Of a DNA stretch of 64,000 nucleotides, positions 35,187-44,142 are shown in pieces. The notes beneath the pieces were generated by a model. That model ran no database searches, had not been told where the DNA came from, and saw only the letters and a list, made by a program, of their open reading frames with translations. The position numbers were made by a program, and so were the translations under genes. Position 1 is the stretch's first letter. Each line of letters starts with the position of its first letter. The DNA lies in assembly GCA_002083525.1 (NCBI GenBank), contig LWDM01000074.1:243225-307224 (forward strand), written 5' to 3'. Origin of the DNA: Proteobacteria bacterium SG_bin9 (GTDB lineage: Bacteria > Pseudomonadota > Alphaproteobacteria > Rhizobiales > Xanthobacteraceae).

Positions 35187-36296
35187 TCAGACCGTGCGGA
35201 TCATCTGACCGTAGATGGCGAAGTACTGATCGCGCATAAAGGCGATATCGAACTCGGTCACGAAGTTCTGCGCGGTCTTTGCGATGTGGGTAGCGGTTTC
35301 CGGCTGCCGCGCCAGCATCGCGATCTTCTCGGCGAGATCCTCGGCGCAGCCAACCTTGAACTTGATGCCGTTCGATCCGTCGACCAGCAATTCCGCCGGG
35401 CCATCGATATCGGCGGCGATCACCGGCACGCCGGCAGCCATCGCTTCCAGCAGTGCGAGACCGAAGCCTTCGTAGCGCGACGGCAGCACGAAGATATCGG
35501 CGTCCTTCAGCACGGCCTGCACGTCGGTGCGATTGCAGTGGAAGCGGACGCGATCGGCCACGCCTTCGTTTGCCGCGAGCTCCTGCAGAAATCCCATGGT
35601 CGTCTCGTCGCCCTCGGGCGGATTACCGACGAAGTCGCAGCGCACGTCGAGACCGCGGCGCGCGCAGATGCCGAGCGCCTTGATCAGGATGTCCTGGCCC
35701 TTCTGTTTCAAGTAAAGCCTGGCAATATTGACCAACTGCAATGGCGCGCCGAACGAGCGTGGCCGGTTAGCGGCGGCGAATGCGGCCAGTGGAATGCCGT
35801 TGTGCACCTTGAAGATGCGCGACAGCCGCGCGGTCTGACACTCGCGTTCGACGGCAGCCGAAATCGCGATATTCCAGTCGACAAAGCGGCGGTGCAGTCG
35901 CAGCTGCACGCTGTCCCAGGATGCGGCGATGCCGGTGTTGTGGATGGTGTAGCCGACGCTCATCGAGCGATAGAGCTTGCTCAGCATGGCGAAGTGCTTG
36001 GCGCCGCTGTCGTGCGCGTGGATCAGGCGCACGTCGTGTTTGCGCATGATGTTGAGCAGCGTCAGGATAATGCGCGGATTGCGTTCGCCGGGCGTACGCT
36101 TGAGGAAATAGGTCGGATGGCCGCTGGCGGACAGGTCAGCGGCGAGGTCCGCATTGATCTTGTCGTTGATGACGACAAAGACCTGCGGAAGGTTCGGATT
36201 GTCGGCGCAGCTGCTGGCGAAATTGATGAGAAGTCGTTCCGCGCCGCCGACGGTCAGGGATGAAATCAGTTGAAGTACAGACGCCACGATAAGCAT
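35187..36296 (-). CDS. Glycosyltransferase family 4
   Basis: 369 residues, GT-B fold. Acceptor domain with LISSLTVGGAERLLINFA at the N-terminus; donor domain with NIARLYLKQKGQD and the E-x7-E motif in YEGFGLALLEAMAAGVP. Fourth GT4 of the locus, transcribed alone and convergent with the coiled-coil gene. GAGGG lies close upstream of the ATG. It probably adds a sugar to the same EPS repeat unit; specificity unknown. Confidence 0.9.
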   Translation of the reverse strand: MLIVASVLQLISSLTVGGAERLLINFASSCADNPNLPQVFVVINDKINADLAADLSASGHPTYFLKRTPGERNPRIILTLLNIMRKHDVRLIHAHDSGAKHFAMLSKLYRSMSVGYTIHNTGIAASWDSVQLRLHRRFVDWNIAISAAVERECQTARLSRIFKVHNGIPLAAFAAANRPRSFGAPLQLVNIARLYLKQKGQDILIKALGICARRGLDVRCDFVGNPPEGDETTMGFLQELAANEGVADRVRFHCNRTDVQAVLKDADIFVLPSRYEGFGLALLEAMAAGVPVIAADIDGPAELLVDGSNGIKFKVGCAEDLAEKIAMLARQPETATHIAKTAQNFVTEFDIAFMRDQYFAIYGQMIRTV

Positions 36297-36634
36297 GACC
36301 CTCGGGCCCGAACCGCGGGCGCAATCGACTAATCAGGCCGGCAGATAGGCTGAACGTGACGCTTTTGCGCAACCCTAATTTGCAGCGGTGACATTGTAGG
36401 ACAGCCGCGGCGATTTCTGGGCGAGCGTGCAACAGCATTTCGGTTGTCGTAAGCCCTAAAAGCGATTGATGACGGCAAGACGTCAACCGCTGATGGCTGT
36501 TTAGGCAGACGCTGCTGTGTCGACAAGTGCTCACCAAAGGCGAAGCGCCGCGCACGCACAAGGACGCGCGCCAGGAATCCCCGGAAACTGAATAAGATAT
36601 TCAGAACAAAGGGCTATTTAGCAAGGCGGGGCGA
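36297..36634. other. Gene-free region with a short hairpin
   Basis: 338 bp without a convincing gene upstream of the GT4 gene. It contains ctgaata-aga-tattcag (36588-36604), a perfect 7-bp stem with a 3-nt loop. The GT4 promoter must lie here. Confidence 0.35.
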
Positions 36635-36769
36635 TTAGCGCGCGTCGCGGGCACGGCCCTCGGGCGGGAGCCGCGAGGAGAAAACGAAAACGCACAGGCA
36701 CAGAGCGATGAAGCCGAGGCCGGCCAGTTCAAAGGTCCACTCGAAAGAGTTCACGGCCGTCGCCCCCAT
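36635..36769 (-). CDS. Possible 44-residue membrane microprotein
   Basis: A short minus-strand frame from ATG 36769 to TAA 36635. The peptide starts MGATAVNSFEWTFELAGLGF, has a single helix of about 20 hydrophobic residues running into LCVFVFSSRL, and ends with a charged tail (EGRARDAR). The composition is that of real small bacterial membrane proteins, but no ribosome site is obvious and no family is recognised. A dyad (36783-36799) lies just upstream. Treat as a candidate only. Confidence 0.35.
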   Translation of the reverse strand: MGATAVNSFEWTFELAGLGFIALCLCVFVFSSRLPPEGRARDAR

Positions 36770-36782
36770 CGCAATCTGTGCG

Positions 36783-36799
36783 GTGCCGACAGTCGGCAC
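36783..36799. promoter_or_regulatory. Palindrome gtgccgac-a-gtcggcac
   Basis: A perfect 8-bp dyad around one central base, 14 bp upstream of the small membrane frame. The tight symmetry fits a protein-binding site better than an RNA hairpin. Regulator unknown. Confidence 0.35.
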
Positions 36800-36904
36800 A
36801 GCCACAGCTCAAGCCCCATGCGATGAAAATTGCGGTCCGCCGATTGACGAGCCGTTAAGGGCGATGCGCTGCTCGGGCGTGAGGGTTACTGCGGCGTAAA
36901 CAAA

Positions 36905-36932
36905 AGGGCCGGCGCGCGAACGCGTCAGCCCT
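36905..36932 (-). terminator. Terminator downstream of opgC
   Basis: Read on the minus strand, a hairpin with outer stem AGGGC/GCCCT and inner stem CGCG/CGCG is followed by TTTTGTTT. It sits 18 bp past the opgC stop codon. Confidence 0.55.
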
Positions 36933-36950
36933 CCATTTCTGCGATTGGCA

Positions 36951-38153
36951 TCAGGCGCCGGCGGCGGGCACCGGCGGTGTTTTCGGCGCGGCGCCCGATG
37001 GCGCCGGGTTCGGCGGCGGTGCCTTCTTGGCCGGCTTGTCCTGCTGTTTCGACCAGTTGCCGTAGTAGGCGAAGCCGCACAGGATCGCGATGCCGGCCAC
37101 GCTCACCAGCAGCTGGGTGAAGAACGAACCCGAACTGATCGTCAGCAGGAAATGGGCCATGAACGACAGGAAGATGCCGACGCAGAACACCTGCAGCGAT
37201 TGCTGACCGCACTTGATGATCGGGTCGAAGAGCTTCCACTCGAGCGGCGCCCAGTTCTTCGGAATGAAGCGCGTCATGAAGAAGGCGATGATGATGAAGT
37301 GCAGGACGCGGTAAGGCGCCATGTTGGTCTTGTCGTTTGGAATGAACGCATCATGGAGCCACAGCGGCAGCATCGCGCCAAAGCCCTTGAAGGTCTCGGC
37401 CATGGTCATGAACAGCGCGAACACCATGTACGCGACACCCAAATACAGGAGCCATTTCGACCGGATGACCGAGCGCGATTCCAGCGCGCCACCGAGCGCA
37501 AACCAGGCGCCGAAGACGAACAGAAGCTGCCAGGTATACGGATTGAAATACCAGGTGCCCGACGGATAGGCCGGCAGATTCCAGCCGAACTGACGCGCGG
37601 CGAAGTACAGCACGAGCGACGCCAGCATCGTCAGATCCGGACGGCGCAGCATGCACCACAGCACCGGCGGGAACAGGCCCATCAGCACGATGTAGAGCGG
37701 CAGCACGTCGAGATTGAGCGGCTTGAACTTCAGCAGCAGGCCTTGCGTCAGCGTCTGGATCGGATTGTCGACGAGGCCAGCGACGTTGAACTCGTTGATG
37801 ATGTCGACGTCATGGAAGCGCAGCGCCACCCAGCCGATCGAGGCGATGTAAATGACGAACAGCATCACGTGCGCGACGTAGAGTTGCCAGACGCGCTTCC
37901 AAAGCCGGGTTGCGCCAACGACGAAGCCCTTGTCGATCATCATCTGCGCATAGACGAAGGACACGGTGTAACCGGAGATAAACACGAACAAATCGGCAGC
38001 GTCGCTGAAGCCGTAGTTGCGCGGGGTGACCCAGTTCACGACGTTGTTCGGAATGTGGTCGAGGAAAATCCACCAGTTGGCGATGCCACGGAAGAAGTCG
38101 AGCCGCAGGTTGCGGCCCTTGGGGGGAAGGATGGCGTGAATTTCCGTGCTCAT
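36951..38153 (-). CDS. opgC: OpgC, succinyltransferase for periplasmic glucans
   Basis: 400 residues with about ten membrane helices. The N-terminus RNLRLDFFRGIANWWIFLDH is the OpgC hallmark and DAADLFVFISGYTVSFVYA the second conserved block. OpgC proteins transfer succinyl groups to osmoregulated periplasmic glucans at the inner membrane. The C-terminal 30 residues are a Pro/Ala/Lys-rich cytoplasmic tail (KKAPPPNPAPSGAAPK). No opgG/H or cyclic-glucan synthase gene is nearby, so it stands alone, flanked by a terminator and by palindromic repeats. Confidence 0.93.
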   Translation of the reverse strand: MSTEIHAILPPKGRNLRLDFFRGIANWWIFLDHIPNNVVNWVTPRNYGFSDAADLFVFISGYTVSFVYAQMMIDKGFVVGATRLWKRVWQLYVAHVMLFVIYIASIGWVALRFHDVDIINEFNVAGLVDNPIQTLTQGLLLKFKPLNLDVLPLYIVLMGLFPPVLWCMLRRPDLTMLASLVLYFAARQFGWNLPAYPSGTWYFNPYTWQLLFVFGAWFALGGALESRSVIRSKWLLYLGVAYMVFALFMTMAETFKGFGAMLPLWLHDAFIPNDKTNMAPYRVLHFIIIAFFMTRFIPKNWAPLEWKLFDPIIKCGQQSLQVFCVGIFLSFMAHFLLTISSGSFFTQLLVSVAGIAILCGFAYYGNWSKQQDKPAKKAPPPNPAPSGAAPKTPPVPAAGA

Positions 38154-38233
38154 CAGTCAGGCTCACAATGTGTCGGTCCAACCAGCCGGCTCAGACGCGG
38201 AAACAGCTGGCAGAAGCGCGAGATTGTCAGGTT

Positions 38234-38311
38234 CTAGTGGTCCGATTCTAACATTCGCATCCCGTCTCGGCTCACTCATCTTTGCGAATGCTAGAATCAA
38301 AGGACCACTAG
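38234..38311. repeat. Long imperfect palindrome, copy 1
   Basis: Left arm 38234-38259 (starts ctagtggtcc, ends acattcgca) and right arm 38283-38311 (tgcgaatg ... ggaccactag) are inverted copies differing by one 3-nt insertion and one base, around a 23-nt loop. It shares the end pattern CT(A/G)GTGG and the inner ACATTCGC with copy 2, 13 bp away. It lies in the 407-bp divergent region between opgC and the NDUFS4-like gene. Probably a member of a dispersed intergenic palindrome family. Confidence 0.75.
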
Positions 38312-38324
38312 CAAATTTATGATT

Positions 38325-38402
38325 CTGGTGGAGTTTTGGATTTGACATTCGCTATAAGAACCTGCGTCTAGACGAGTAGCGAATGTCAATCCACTCCACC
38401 AG
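38325..38402. repeat. Long imperfect palindrome, copy 2
   Basis: Left arm 38325-38354 (ctggtggagt ... gacattcgcta) and right arm 38377-38402 (tagcgaatgtc ... actccaccag) are inverted copies with a 4-nt length difference and a 22-nt loop. Related to copy 1 in ends and inner core. To its right, up to 38560, lies the promoter region of the NDUFS4-like gene, with no other gene seen. Confidence 0.75.
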
Positions 38403-38560
38403 CGAACAAATATACCAGTTCCGATGATCGGGTTGGCTATTAAAGAGAATCGTACAATCTATTGATCATCATCGGTATACCAGCCGTTGCAAGTTCGCCA
38501 CGCCGCTTGTGTTAGGTATCTGCTAGACCGATTGCCCCGTCCTCGAACAGCTATGATCCC

Positions 38561-38866
38561 ATGACCGCTCGCATTTTCAAGCCCGCCAAGAACGCCATGC
38601 AATCGGGGACTGCCAAGACCAAGGACTGGCAGCTTGACTATGAGCCCGAGCAGCCGCGCACCATCGAGCCGCTGATGGGCTGGACGTCCTCGGGCGATAT
38701 GAAGCAGCAGCTGACGCTGCATTTCGAGACCCGCGAGGATGCGGTCGCCTATTGCGAGCGCGAAGGCATCCCGTATCAGGTGATCGAGCCGAAGGAGCGG
38801 GTGCGGCGGCAGGCTGCCTATGCCGACAACTTCGCGTTCCGCCGGGTCGAGCCGTGGACGCATTGA
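38561..38866 (+). CDS. NDUFS4-like complex I accessory subunit
   Basis: 101 residues, the usual length. MTARIFKPAKNAMQSG is the typical start, then WQLDYEPEQPRTIEPLMGW, and ETREDAVAYCEREGIPYQVI, the ETC_C1 NDUFS4 domain. In alphaproteobacteria this small protein associates with NADH:ubiquinone oxidoreductase and is found apart from the nuo operon, as here. Single gene after a promoter region containing two palindromic repeats. The 250 bp following it hold nothing recognisable. Confidence 0.93.
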   Translation: MTARIFKPAKNAMQSGTAKTKDWQLDYEPEQPRTIEPLMGWTSSGDMKQQLTLHFETREDAVAYCEREGIPYQVIEPKERVRRQAAYADNFAFRRVEPWTH

Positions 38867-39116
38867 CCCTTCGGGGCTGACTGAGCCCGGCCTGACGGCC
38901 CTCGACTCATCCAGAATGTCGGGAAAGCGACATTCCTGGCGCAGCGCCTGCGCTAGGACATCGGCTGCGTCTGTTGCCCGTACCAGCGCTCAAGCGGCTT
39001 TCATTCCTTGCAAAAGTTGTGGTTGCGCTTGGATGGCTGGCGGTGACAATGCGGTAACGTCCGACAGGAGCGGGCGGCCAAAACGATAAAGACCTGAGGA
39101 AACCGGCTGGCGGGCG

Positions 39117-40721
39117 ATGACACTTCATTCTGGGATCAACCCCGCGTCAGCGGAATTCAAGGCCAACGCCGACACCATGCGCGGTCTCGTGGCCGACCTG
39201 CGGCAAAAGCTCGCTGATGTGGCCGAGGGCGGCGGCAAGGTCTCGCGCGACCGCCACATCAAGCGTGGCAAGCTGCTCGCACGCGACCGCGTCGATCTCT
39301 TGACCGATCCCGGCACCGCCTTCCTCGAACTGTCGCCGCTCGCCGCCTACGACCTCTACGGCGGCGACGTGCATTCGGCGAGCATCGTCACCGGCATCGG
39401 CCGCGTCTCCGGCCGCGAGTGCGTCATCGTCGCCAACGACGCCACCATCAAGGGCGGCACCTATTACCCGATGACGGTGAAGAAGCATCTGCGCGCACAG
39501 GACATCGCGCGCCAGAACAATCTGCCTTGCATCTACATGGTCGATTCCGGCGGCGCCTTCCTGCCGAAGCAGGATGACATCTTCCCGGACGAACGACACT
39601 TCGGCCGCATCTTCTACAATCAGGCGCAGATGTCGTCGCAGGGCATCCCGCAGGTCGCGATCGTCATGGGATCATGCACCGCCGGCGGCGCCTACGTGCC
39701 GGCGATGTCGGACGAAAGCATCATCGTGCGCAATCAGGGCACCATCTTCCTCGGCGGCCCGCCGCTGGTGAAGGCCGCGACCGGCGAGGTGGTGAGCGCG
39801 GAAGAACTCGGCGGCGCCGACGTGCATAGCCGCCAGTCCGGCGTCACCGATCATTACGCGCAGAACGACAGCCACGCGATCGGCATCGCCCGGCGCATCA
39901 TCGGCAACCTCAATCCGCCGAAAGCGCCGGCTTGGCATGTGCGCGCCTCGCGCGAACCGAACTATCCCACCGGCGATATTTACGGCGTCGTCCCGCAGGA
40001 CGTGCGCAAGCCGTTCGACGTCCGCGAGATCATTGCGCGGCTTGTCGACGGGTCGGAGTTCGAGGAGTTCAAGAAGCTCTACGGCACCACGCTCGTGTGC
40101 GGCTTCGCTCATATCTGGGGTCATTCGGTCGGCATCATCGCCAACAACGGCATCCTGTTTTCGGAGAGCGCGCTAAAAGGTGCGCACTTCATCGAGTTGT
40201 GCTGCCAGCGGCAGATACCGCTGCTGTTCCTGCAGAACATCACCGGCTTCATGGTCGGCAAGAAGTACGAAGCGGGGGGTATCGCGCGCGATGGCGCCAA
40301 GCTCGTCACCGCGGTTGCGACCGCCTCGGTGCCGAAATTCACGGTGGTGATCGGCGGCTCGTACGGCGCCGGCAACTACGGCATGTGCGGCCGCGCCTAC
40401 AGTCCGCGCTTCCTGTGGATGTGGCCGAACGCGCGCATATCCGTGATGGGCGGCGAGCAGGCGTCGATGGTGTTGAGCACGTTGCGCCGCGACGCCATCG
40501 AGGCAAAGGGCGGCAAGTGGTCGGCCGAGGAGGAAGAAGAATTCCGCCGGCCCACGCGCGAGCAATTCGAACATCAGGGGCATCCGTATTACGCGACCGC
40601 GCGGCTGTGGGATGATGGCGTGATCGATCCCGCCGACACGCGGCTTGTGCTCGGCCTCGGCCTGTCGGCGGCCGCGAACGCGCCGCTTGAACCGCAGCGC
40701 TTCGGCTTGTTCCGGATGTGA
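39117..40721 (+). CDS. mccB: Acyl-CoA carboxylase carboxyltransferase (methylcrotonyl-CoA type)
   Basis: 534 residues, the usual size of MccB. The N-terminal and C-terminal crotonase-like carboxyltransferase halves are seen, with GSCTAGGAYVPAMSDE as an oxyanion-hole glycine block and FLQNITGFMVGKKYEAGGIA typical of methylcrotonyl-/geranyl-CoA carboxylases. It transfers carboxyl from biotin to 3-methylcrotonyl-CoA in leucine breakdown. Followed 10 bp later by the biotin-carrying subunit. No isovaleryl-CoA dehydrogenase or hydroxymethylglutaryl-CoA lyase is nearby, so the substrate rests on sequence only. Confidence 0.88.
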   Translation: MTLHSGINPASAEFKANADTMRGLVADLRQKLADVAEGGGKVSRDRHIKRGKLLARDRVDLLTDPGTAFLELSPLAAYDLYGGDVHSASIVTGIGRVSGRECVIVANDATIKGGTYYPMTVKKHLRAQDIARQNNLPCIYMVDSGGAFLPKQDDIFPDERHFGRIFYNQAQMSSQGIPQVAIVMGSCTAGGAYVPAMSDESIIVRNQGTIFLGGPPLVKAATGEVVSAEELGGADVHSRQSGVTDHYAQNDSHAIGIARRIIGNLNPPKAPAWHVRASREPNYPTGDIYGVVPQDVRKPFDVREIIARLVDGSEFEEFKKLYGTTLVCGFAHIWGHSVGIIANNGILFSESALKGAHFIELCCQRQIPLLFLQNITGFMVGKKYEAGGIARDGAKLVTAVATASVPKFTVVIGGSYGAGNYGMCGRAYSPRFLWMWPNARISVMGGEQASMVLSTLRRDAIEAKGGKWSAEEEEEFRRPTREQFEHQGHPYYATARLWDDGVIDPADTRLVLGLGLSAAANAPLEPQRFGLFRM

Positions 40722-40731
40722 GGTGCAGGCC

Positions 40732-42747
40732 GTGAACGCTCCGCAGAAAAAGACCACCGGCGCGCTTTATCGCCGCTTCCAGACTCTCCTGATCGCCAAT
40801 CGCGGCGAGATCGCCTGCCGTGTCATCCGCAGCGCCAAAGCACTCGGGCTGCGTACCGTCGCCGTCTATTCGGAGGCCGACGCCAACGCGATGCACGTCG
40901 CCATGGCGGACGACGCCGTGCTGCTCGGCCCGGCGCGGGCGCGCGACAGCTACCTCAACATCGATCGCATCATCGCGGCCTGCAAACAGACCGGAGCTGA
41001 AGCGGTGCATCCGGGGTACGGCTTCCTCTCGGAAAGCAGCGAATTCGCCGAGCGGCTCGCGGCTGAGGGCATCGTCTTCGTCGGGCCGACGGCGGCGATG
41101 ATCGAAGCCATGGGCTCGAAGTCGGGCTCCAAGGCGCTGATGGAAGCGGCCGGGGTGCCGCTGGTGCCGGGTTATCACGGCGACGCACAGGACGACGCAA
41201 CGCTGACCGCGGCCGCGCAGAAGATCGGTTTCCCGGTGCTAATCAAGGCCTCGGCTGGCGGCGGCGGCCGCGGCATGCGCATCGTGCGCGAGGCGGATCA
41301 ACTGCTTCCGTCGGTGGTCAGCGCCAAGCGCGAGGCCAAGGCTGCCTTCGGCGACGACAAGGTGCTGATCGAGAAGTTCGTCGACAATCCGCGCCACATA
41401 GAGGTGCAGATCATCGGCGATAGCCACGGCAATCTGCTGTCGCTGTTCGAGCGTGAATGCACCTTGCAGCGCCGCCACCAGAAGGTGATCGAGGAAGCGC
41501 CGTCACCGACGCTCAATCCGCAACAGCGCGAAGCGATCTGCGTGGTGGCGCGCAAGGCCGCGGGCGCGGTGAACTATGTCGGCGCGGGGACCATCGAGTT
41601 CGTCTCGAACGGCAAGGACTTCTTCTTCATCGAGATGAATACGCGCCTTCAGGTCGAGCATCCGGTGACGGAGCTGATCACCGGCGTCGATCTGGTCGAC
41701 TGGCAGTTGCGCGTCGCTTTCGGCGAAGCGCTGCCGGTGAAGCAGGGCGACATCAAGCTCAACGGCCATGCCATCGAGGCGCGCGTCTACGCCGAGAACC
41801 CGGCAAAGAACTTCATGCCGTCGGTCGGCAACATCCGTACCTGGCGGTTGCCGGCGGAGGGCAATGGCCTCCGCATCGACGCTGGTTATCGCCAAGGCGA
41901 TACGGTCTCGCCGTACTACGACGCGATGCTGACCAAGACGATTGCGTGGGGTCCGGACCGCGCGTCGGCCATCGATCGCTTGAATGGTGGCCTGATCGCG
42001 ACCGATGTGCGCGGCATCATTACCAATCTGCCGTTCCTGTCGGCGCTGGTGACGCATCCGTCCGTGCGCGCCAATCAAATCGATACGTCCTTCATCGAGC
42101 GCGAACTCACGGCGCTGACCCCGCCGCAGCCGGCAGCAACACCGCTTGACCTCGGCGCGGCGATTGCAGCGGTTCTCGCCGACGAAGCCTCACGCACGAG
42201 CGCCAATTCGCCCTGGAACGCGGGCGGTTGGATGCAGGTCGGCGCGCGCCATCGCAAGTTCGTGTTCCGCGCGCCGGACGGCACGGCGCATGAGGCAACG
42301 CTGCGCTATGGCCGCGGCCAATCGGAGATCGTTGTCGGCGCAAACACGTCCGCGTTCAGCTACAACGCCCGCGGCGCCGGCGAAGTCGATGTGATCTGCG
42401 GCGATCTGCGGACTGCAGTGGCTGCCGTGGTGGATAATCGCGAGATCTATATCCGCACGCGTAACGGCCGTTTCGAATTCCATTGGGTCGATCCGTTCGG
42501 CAGCGACGAGGAAGATCACTCCGGCGAGGATCGTCTGGTCGCGCCGCTGCCCGGCACGGTGGTCGCCGTGCTCGCGGAGCAGGGCGCAAAAGTGCAGAAG
42601 GGCGATGCGATCCTCACGCTCGAAGTCATGAAAATGGAACAGACGCTGCGTGCGCCGTTCCCGGGTACCGTCAAGCGGCTCAACTGCAAGGTCGGCGACA
42701 TCGTGCAGGAAGGCGTGGAGCTTGCAGAGATCGAGCCGAGCGCATGA
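40732..42747 (+). CDS. mccA: Biotin carboxylase / biotin carrier subunit (methylcrotonyl-CoA type)
   Basis: 671 residues. Biotin carboxylase domain from LLIANRGEIACRVIRSAK, with the ATP-grasp region (ASAGGGGRGMRIV) and EMNTRLQVEHPVTE; then a linker domain and a C-terminal biotinyl domain with the biotin lysine K634 in LEVMKMEQ. It carboxylates biotin with ATP and bicarbonate and passes it to the beta subunit. The start is taken as GTG 40732 with GAGGTG seven bases upstream; the frame is open further upstream but overlaps mccB. Confidence 0.9.
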   Translation: MNAPQKKTTGALYRRFQTLLIANRGEIACRVIRSAKALGLRTVAVYSEADANAMHVAMADDAVLLGPARARDSYLNIDRIIAACKQTGAEAVHPGYGFLSESSEFAERLAAEGIVFVGPTAAMIEAMGSKSGSKALMEAAGVPLVPGYHGDAQDDATLTAAAQKIGFPVLIKASAGGGGRGMRIVREADQLLPSVVSAKREAKAAFGDDKVLIEKFVDNPRHIEVQIIGDSHGNLLSLFERECTLQRRHQKVIEEAPSPTLNPQQREAICVVARKAAGAVNYVGAGTIEFVSNGKDFFFIEMNTRLQVEHPVTELITGVDLVDWQLRVAFGEALPVKQGDIKLNGHAIEARVYAENPAKNFMPSVGNIRTWRLPAEGNGLRIDAGYRQGDTVSPYYDAMLTKTIAWGPDRASAIDRLNGGLIATDVRGIITNLPFLSALVTHPSVRANQIDTSFIERELTALTPPQPAATPLDLGAAIAAVLADEASRTSANSPWNAGGWMQVGARHRKFVFRAPDGTAHEATLRYGRGQSEIVVGANTSAFSYNARGAGEVDVICGDLRTAVAAVVDNREIYIRTRNGRFEFHWVDPFGSDEEDHSGEDRLVAPLPGTVVAVLAEQGAKVQKGDAILTLEVMKMEQTLRAPFPGTVKRLNCKVGDIVQEGVELAEIEPSA

Positions 42748-42838
42748 CGTTATGTATCTAAATGTAAGGGCGGTTGCGGAGATCGAACCGCAGACCTAGT
42801 CTCCCGCGATCAAAAAAAGACGATCGAGGAGACGGCCC

Positions 42839-43312
42839 ATGATGCGCACGATCGCAGCGACCCTTGTTGCTGCTGCAATCTCATTTCCAGCAACGACCGC
42901 CAACAGCGCCAAGGACGAACTCGGTTTCGTTCGCGTCAAGCCCGGCGAAGAGGAGTGGAAGAATCCGTTCGGCACCGGTGTGGAAGTCGCGACGATTCAT
43001 GGCGACCCGTCCAAGCCCGGCATTTACGTGCTGCGCATCAAGTGGCCGAAGGGCATCATGAGCGCGCCGCATATGCACAACGAGGATCGTCACGTCGTCG
43101 TGCTGTCCGGCAAGTGGTACACCGGAACGGGCGAGACACTCGATCAGACGAAGGCGGTGCCGCTCGAGAAGGGCGCGTACATGCTGCATCCCGCTGGCGC
43201 CGTGCACTGGGACGGCACCCGTGAGGAAGAAGCGATCATCCAGATCATCGGCTACGGGCCGAGCTCGACCAAGCGGATCAACGAGGGCGGGCCGAACTTC
43301 GTCAAGGAATGA
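42839..43312 (+). CDS. Secreted cupin-domain protein
   Basis: 157 residues. Signal peptide of about 24 residues (MMRTIAATLVAAAISFPATT). The cupin barrel has APHMHNEDRHVVVLSGKWY, the HxH plus E/D-H metal pattern of motif 1, and a second motif with HPAGAVHWDG. Substrate not known. GAGGAGACGG precedes the ATG. Probably a periplasmic metal-binding enzyme or sensor; it follows the carboxylase genes but with a 91-bp gap. Confidence 0.82.
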   Translation: MMRTIAATLVAAAISFPATTANSAKDELGFVRVKPGEEEWKNPFGTGVEVATIHGDPSKPGIYVLRIKWPKGIMSAPHMHNEDRHVVVLSGKWYTGTGETLDQTKAVPLEKGAYMLHPAGAVHWDGTREEEAIIQIIGYGPSSTKRINEGGPNFVKE

Positions 43313-43316
43313 TCCG

Positions 43317-43595
43317 CTAGCAGGCCGGCATGCCCGAAGGCCGCGTGCGTGTTGCGATCGGCGGCGAGTCGTTGCTGCCCTTGGTGCTGCCGACCGTTGA
43401 TGGTTCGGAGGGCAACGTGTCCTTGTCGCGAATCTTCGACGTGCTGACGTCCCAGCACTGATGCGGAACCGTGCCCGGCTGCGGAGAGATAATCTCTTCC
43501 TTTTGGACTTGTTGCTTGTCTTGTTGCTTGTCTTGGGCGTCGGCGGTGAGGATGCCAAAAGCGAGAATGCTTGCGGCGACGGCAATCGTCTTCAT
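43317..43595 (-). CDS. Small secreted protein of unknown function
   Basis: 92 residues: signal peptide MKTIAVAASILAFGILTADA, a Gln/Lys-rich stretch (QDKQQDKQQVQKEE) and a tail rich in Ser, Thr and Pro with two cysteines. GGAGAC precedes the ATG. No family recognised. It converges with the cupin gene 4 bp away. Confidence 0.6.
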   Translation of the reverse strand: MKTIAVAASILAFGILTADAQDKQQDKQQVQKEEIISPQPGTVPHQCWDVSTSKIRDKDTLPSEPSTVGSTKGSNDSPPIATRTRPSGMPAC

Positions 43596-43669
43596 GTCGC
43601 GTCTCCGTTGAGATGTCCGGATCAGCGACAACGCACAAGTGGGTGGCTCGTTCCGAGGCGTCTGTCGGC

Positions 43670-44041
43670 CTAGCGGGCCATCGCTTCCCGGCCGACGAAG
43701 GCCTTGAACAGCTCCATCGACGCGCGTTCGGCCGTGCCGCGGTTGGGCCCCGAGACCACGAACATCACGATCGCCTTGTCGGAGATGCAGCGGACCGCGC
43801 CGGTGTAGCCGTCGATCGTGCCGTAGCGTGACTGCTGGGTCTTTTCGGGATTGTCGAAACCGGCGATCTTGATCGCAGCTTCCGCTTTGCTGAGACAGAC
43901 ATCCTGCGTCACGGTCAGGTCGAGCCACTTGGTCGAGATGGCGGGGCCTTCGGCCATGGCCGGCGCGGCAGCGGTCGTGGCAAGAATGCCTGCGAGGGCA
44001 AACAGGGCGGTTCTGGTCGGGAAGGGCATGGCGGTTTTCAA
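43670..44041 (-). CDS. Small secreted protein of unknown function
   Basis: 123 residues with a signal peptide (cleavage near APAMA). The mature part has two cysteines (QDVCLSK and AVRCISD) and a regular alpha/beta pattern: LDLTVTQDVCLSKAEAAIKI then a strand AIVMFVVSG. No known family. A second ATG four codons in (44029) could be the start. Probably periplasmic. Confidence 0.72.
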   Translation of the reverse strand: MKTAMPFPTRTALFALAGILATTAAAPAMAEGPAISTKWLDLTVTQDVCLSKAEAAIKIAGFDNPEKTQQSRYGTIDGYTGAVRCISDKAIVMFVVSGPNRGTAERASMELFKAFVGREAMAR

Positions 44042-44142
44042 TCTGCAACGTGGTGCTGCAGCATGAGAGTCCTGGAGCCACCGAAAGGTTCAATGGAGCG
44101 AGAGTGGCAGCAGCGTGGTCGCGGTGACACCCATAAAGGACG

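Noticed and set aside
36708..36899. 63-codon plus-strand frame
   Set aside because: No coding character or ribosome site; it lies opposite the more plausible minus-strand microprotein and covers the palindrome.
42770..42791. gcggtt/aaccgc dyad after mccA
   Set aside because: Only 6 bp with no following T-run; too weak to call a terminator.
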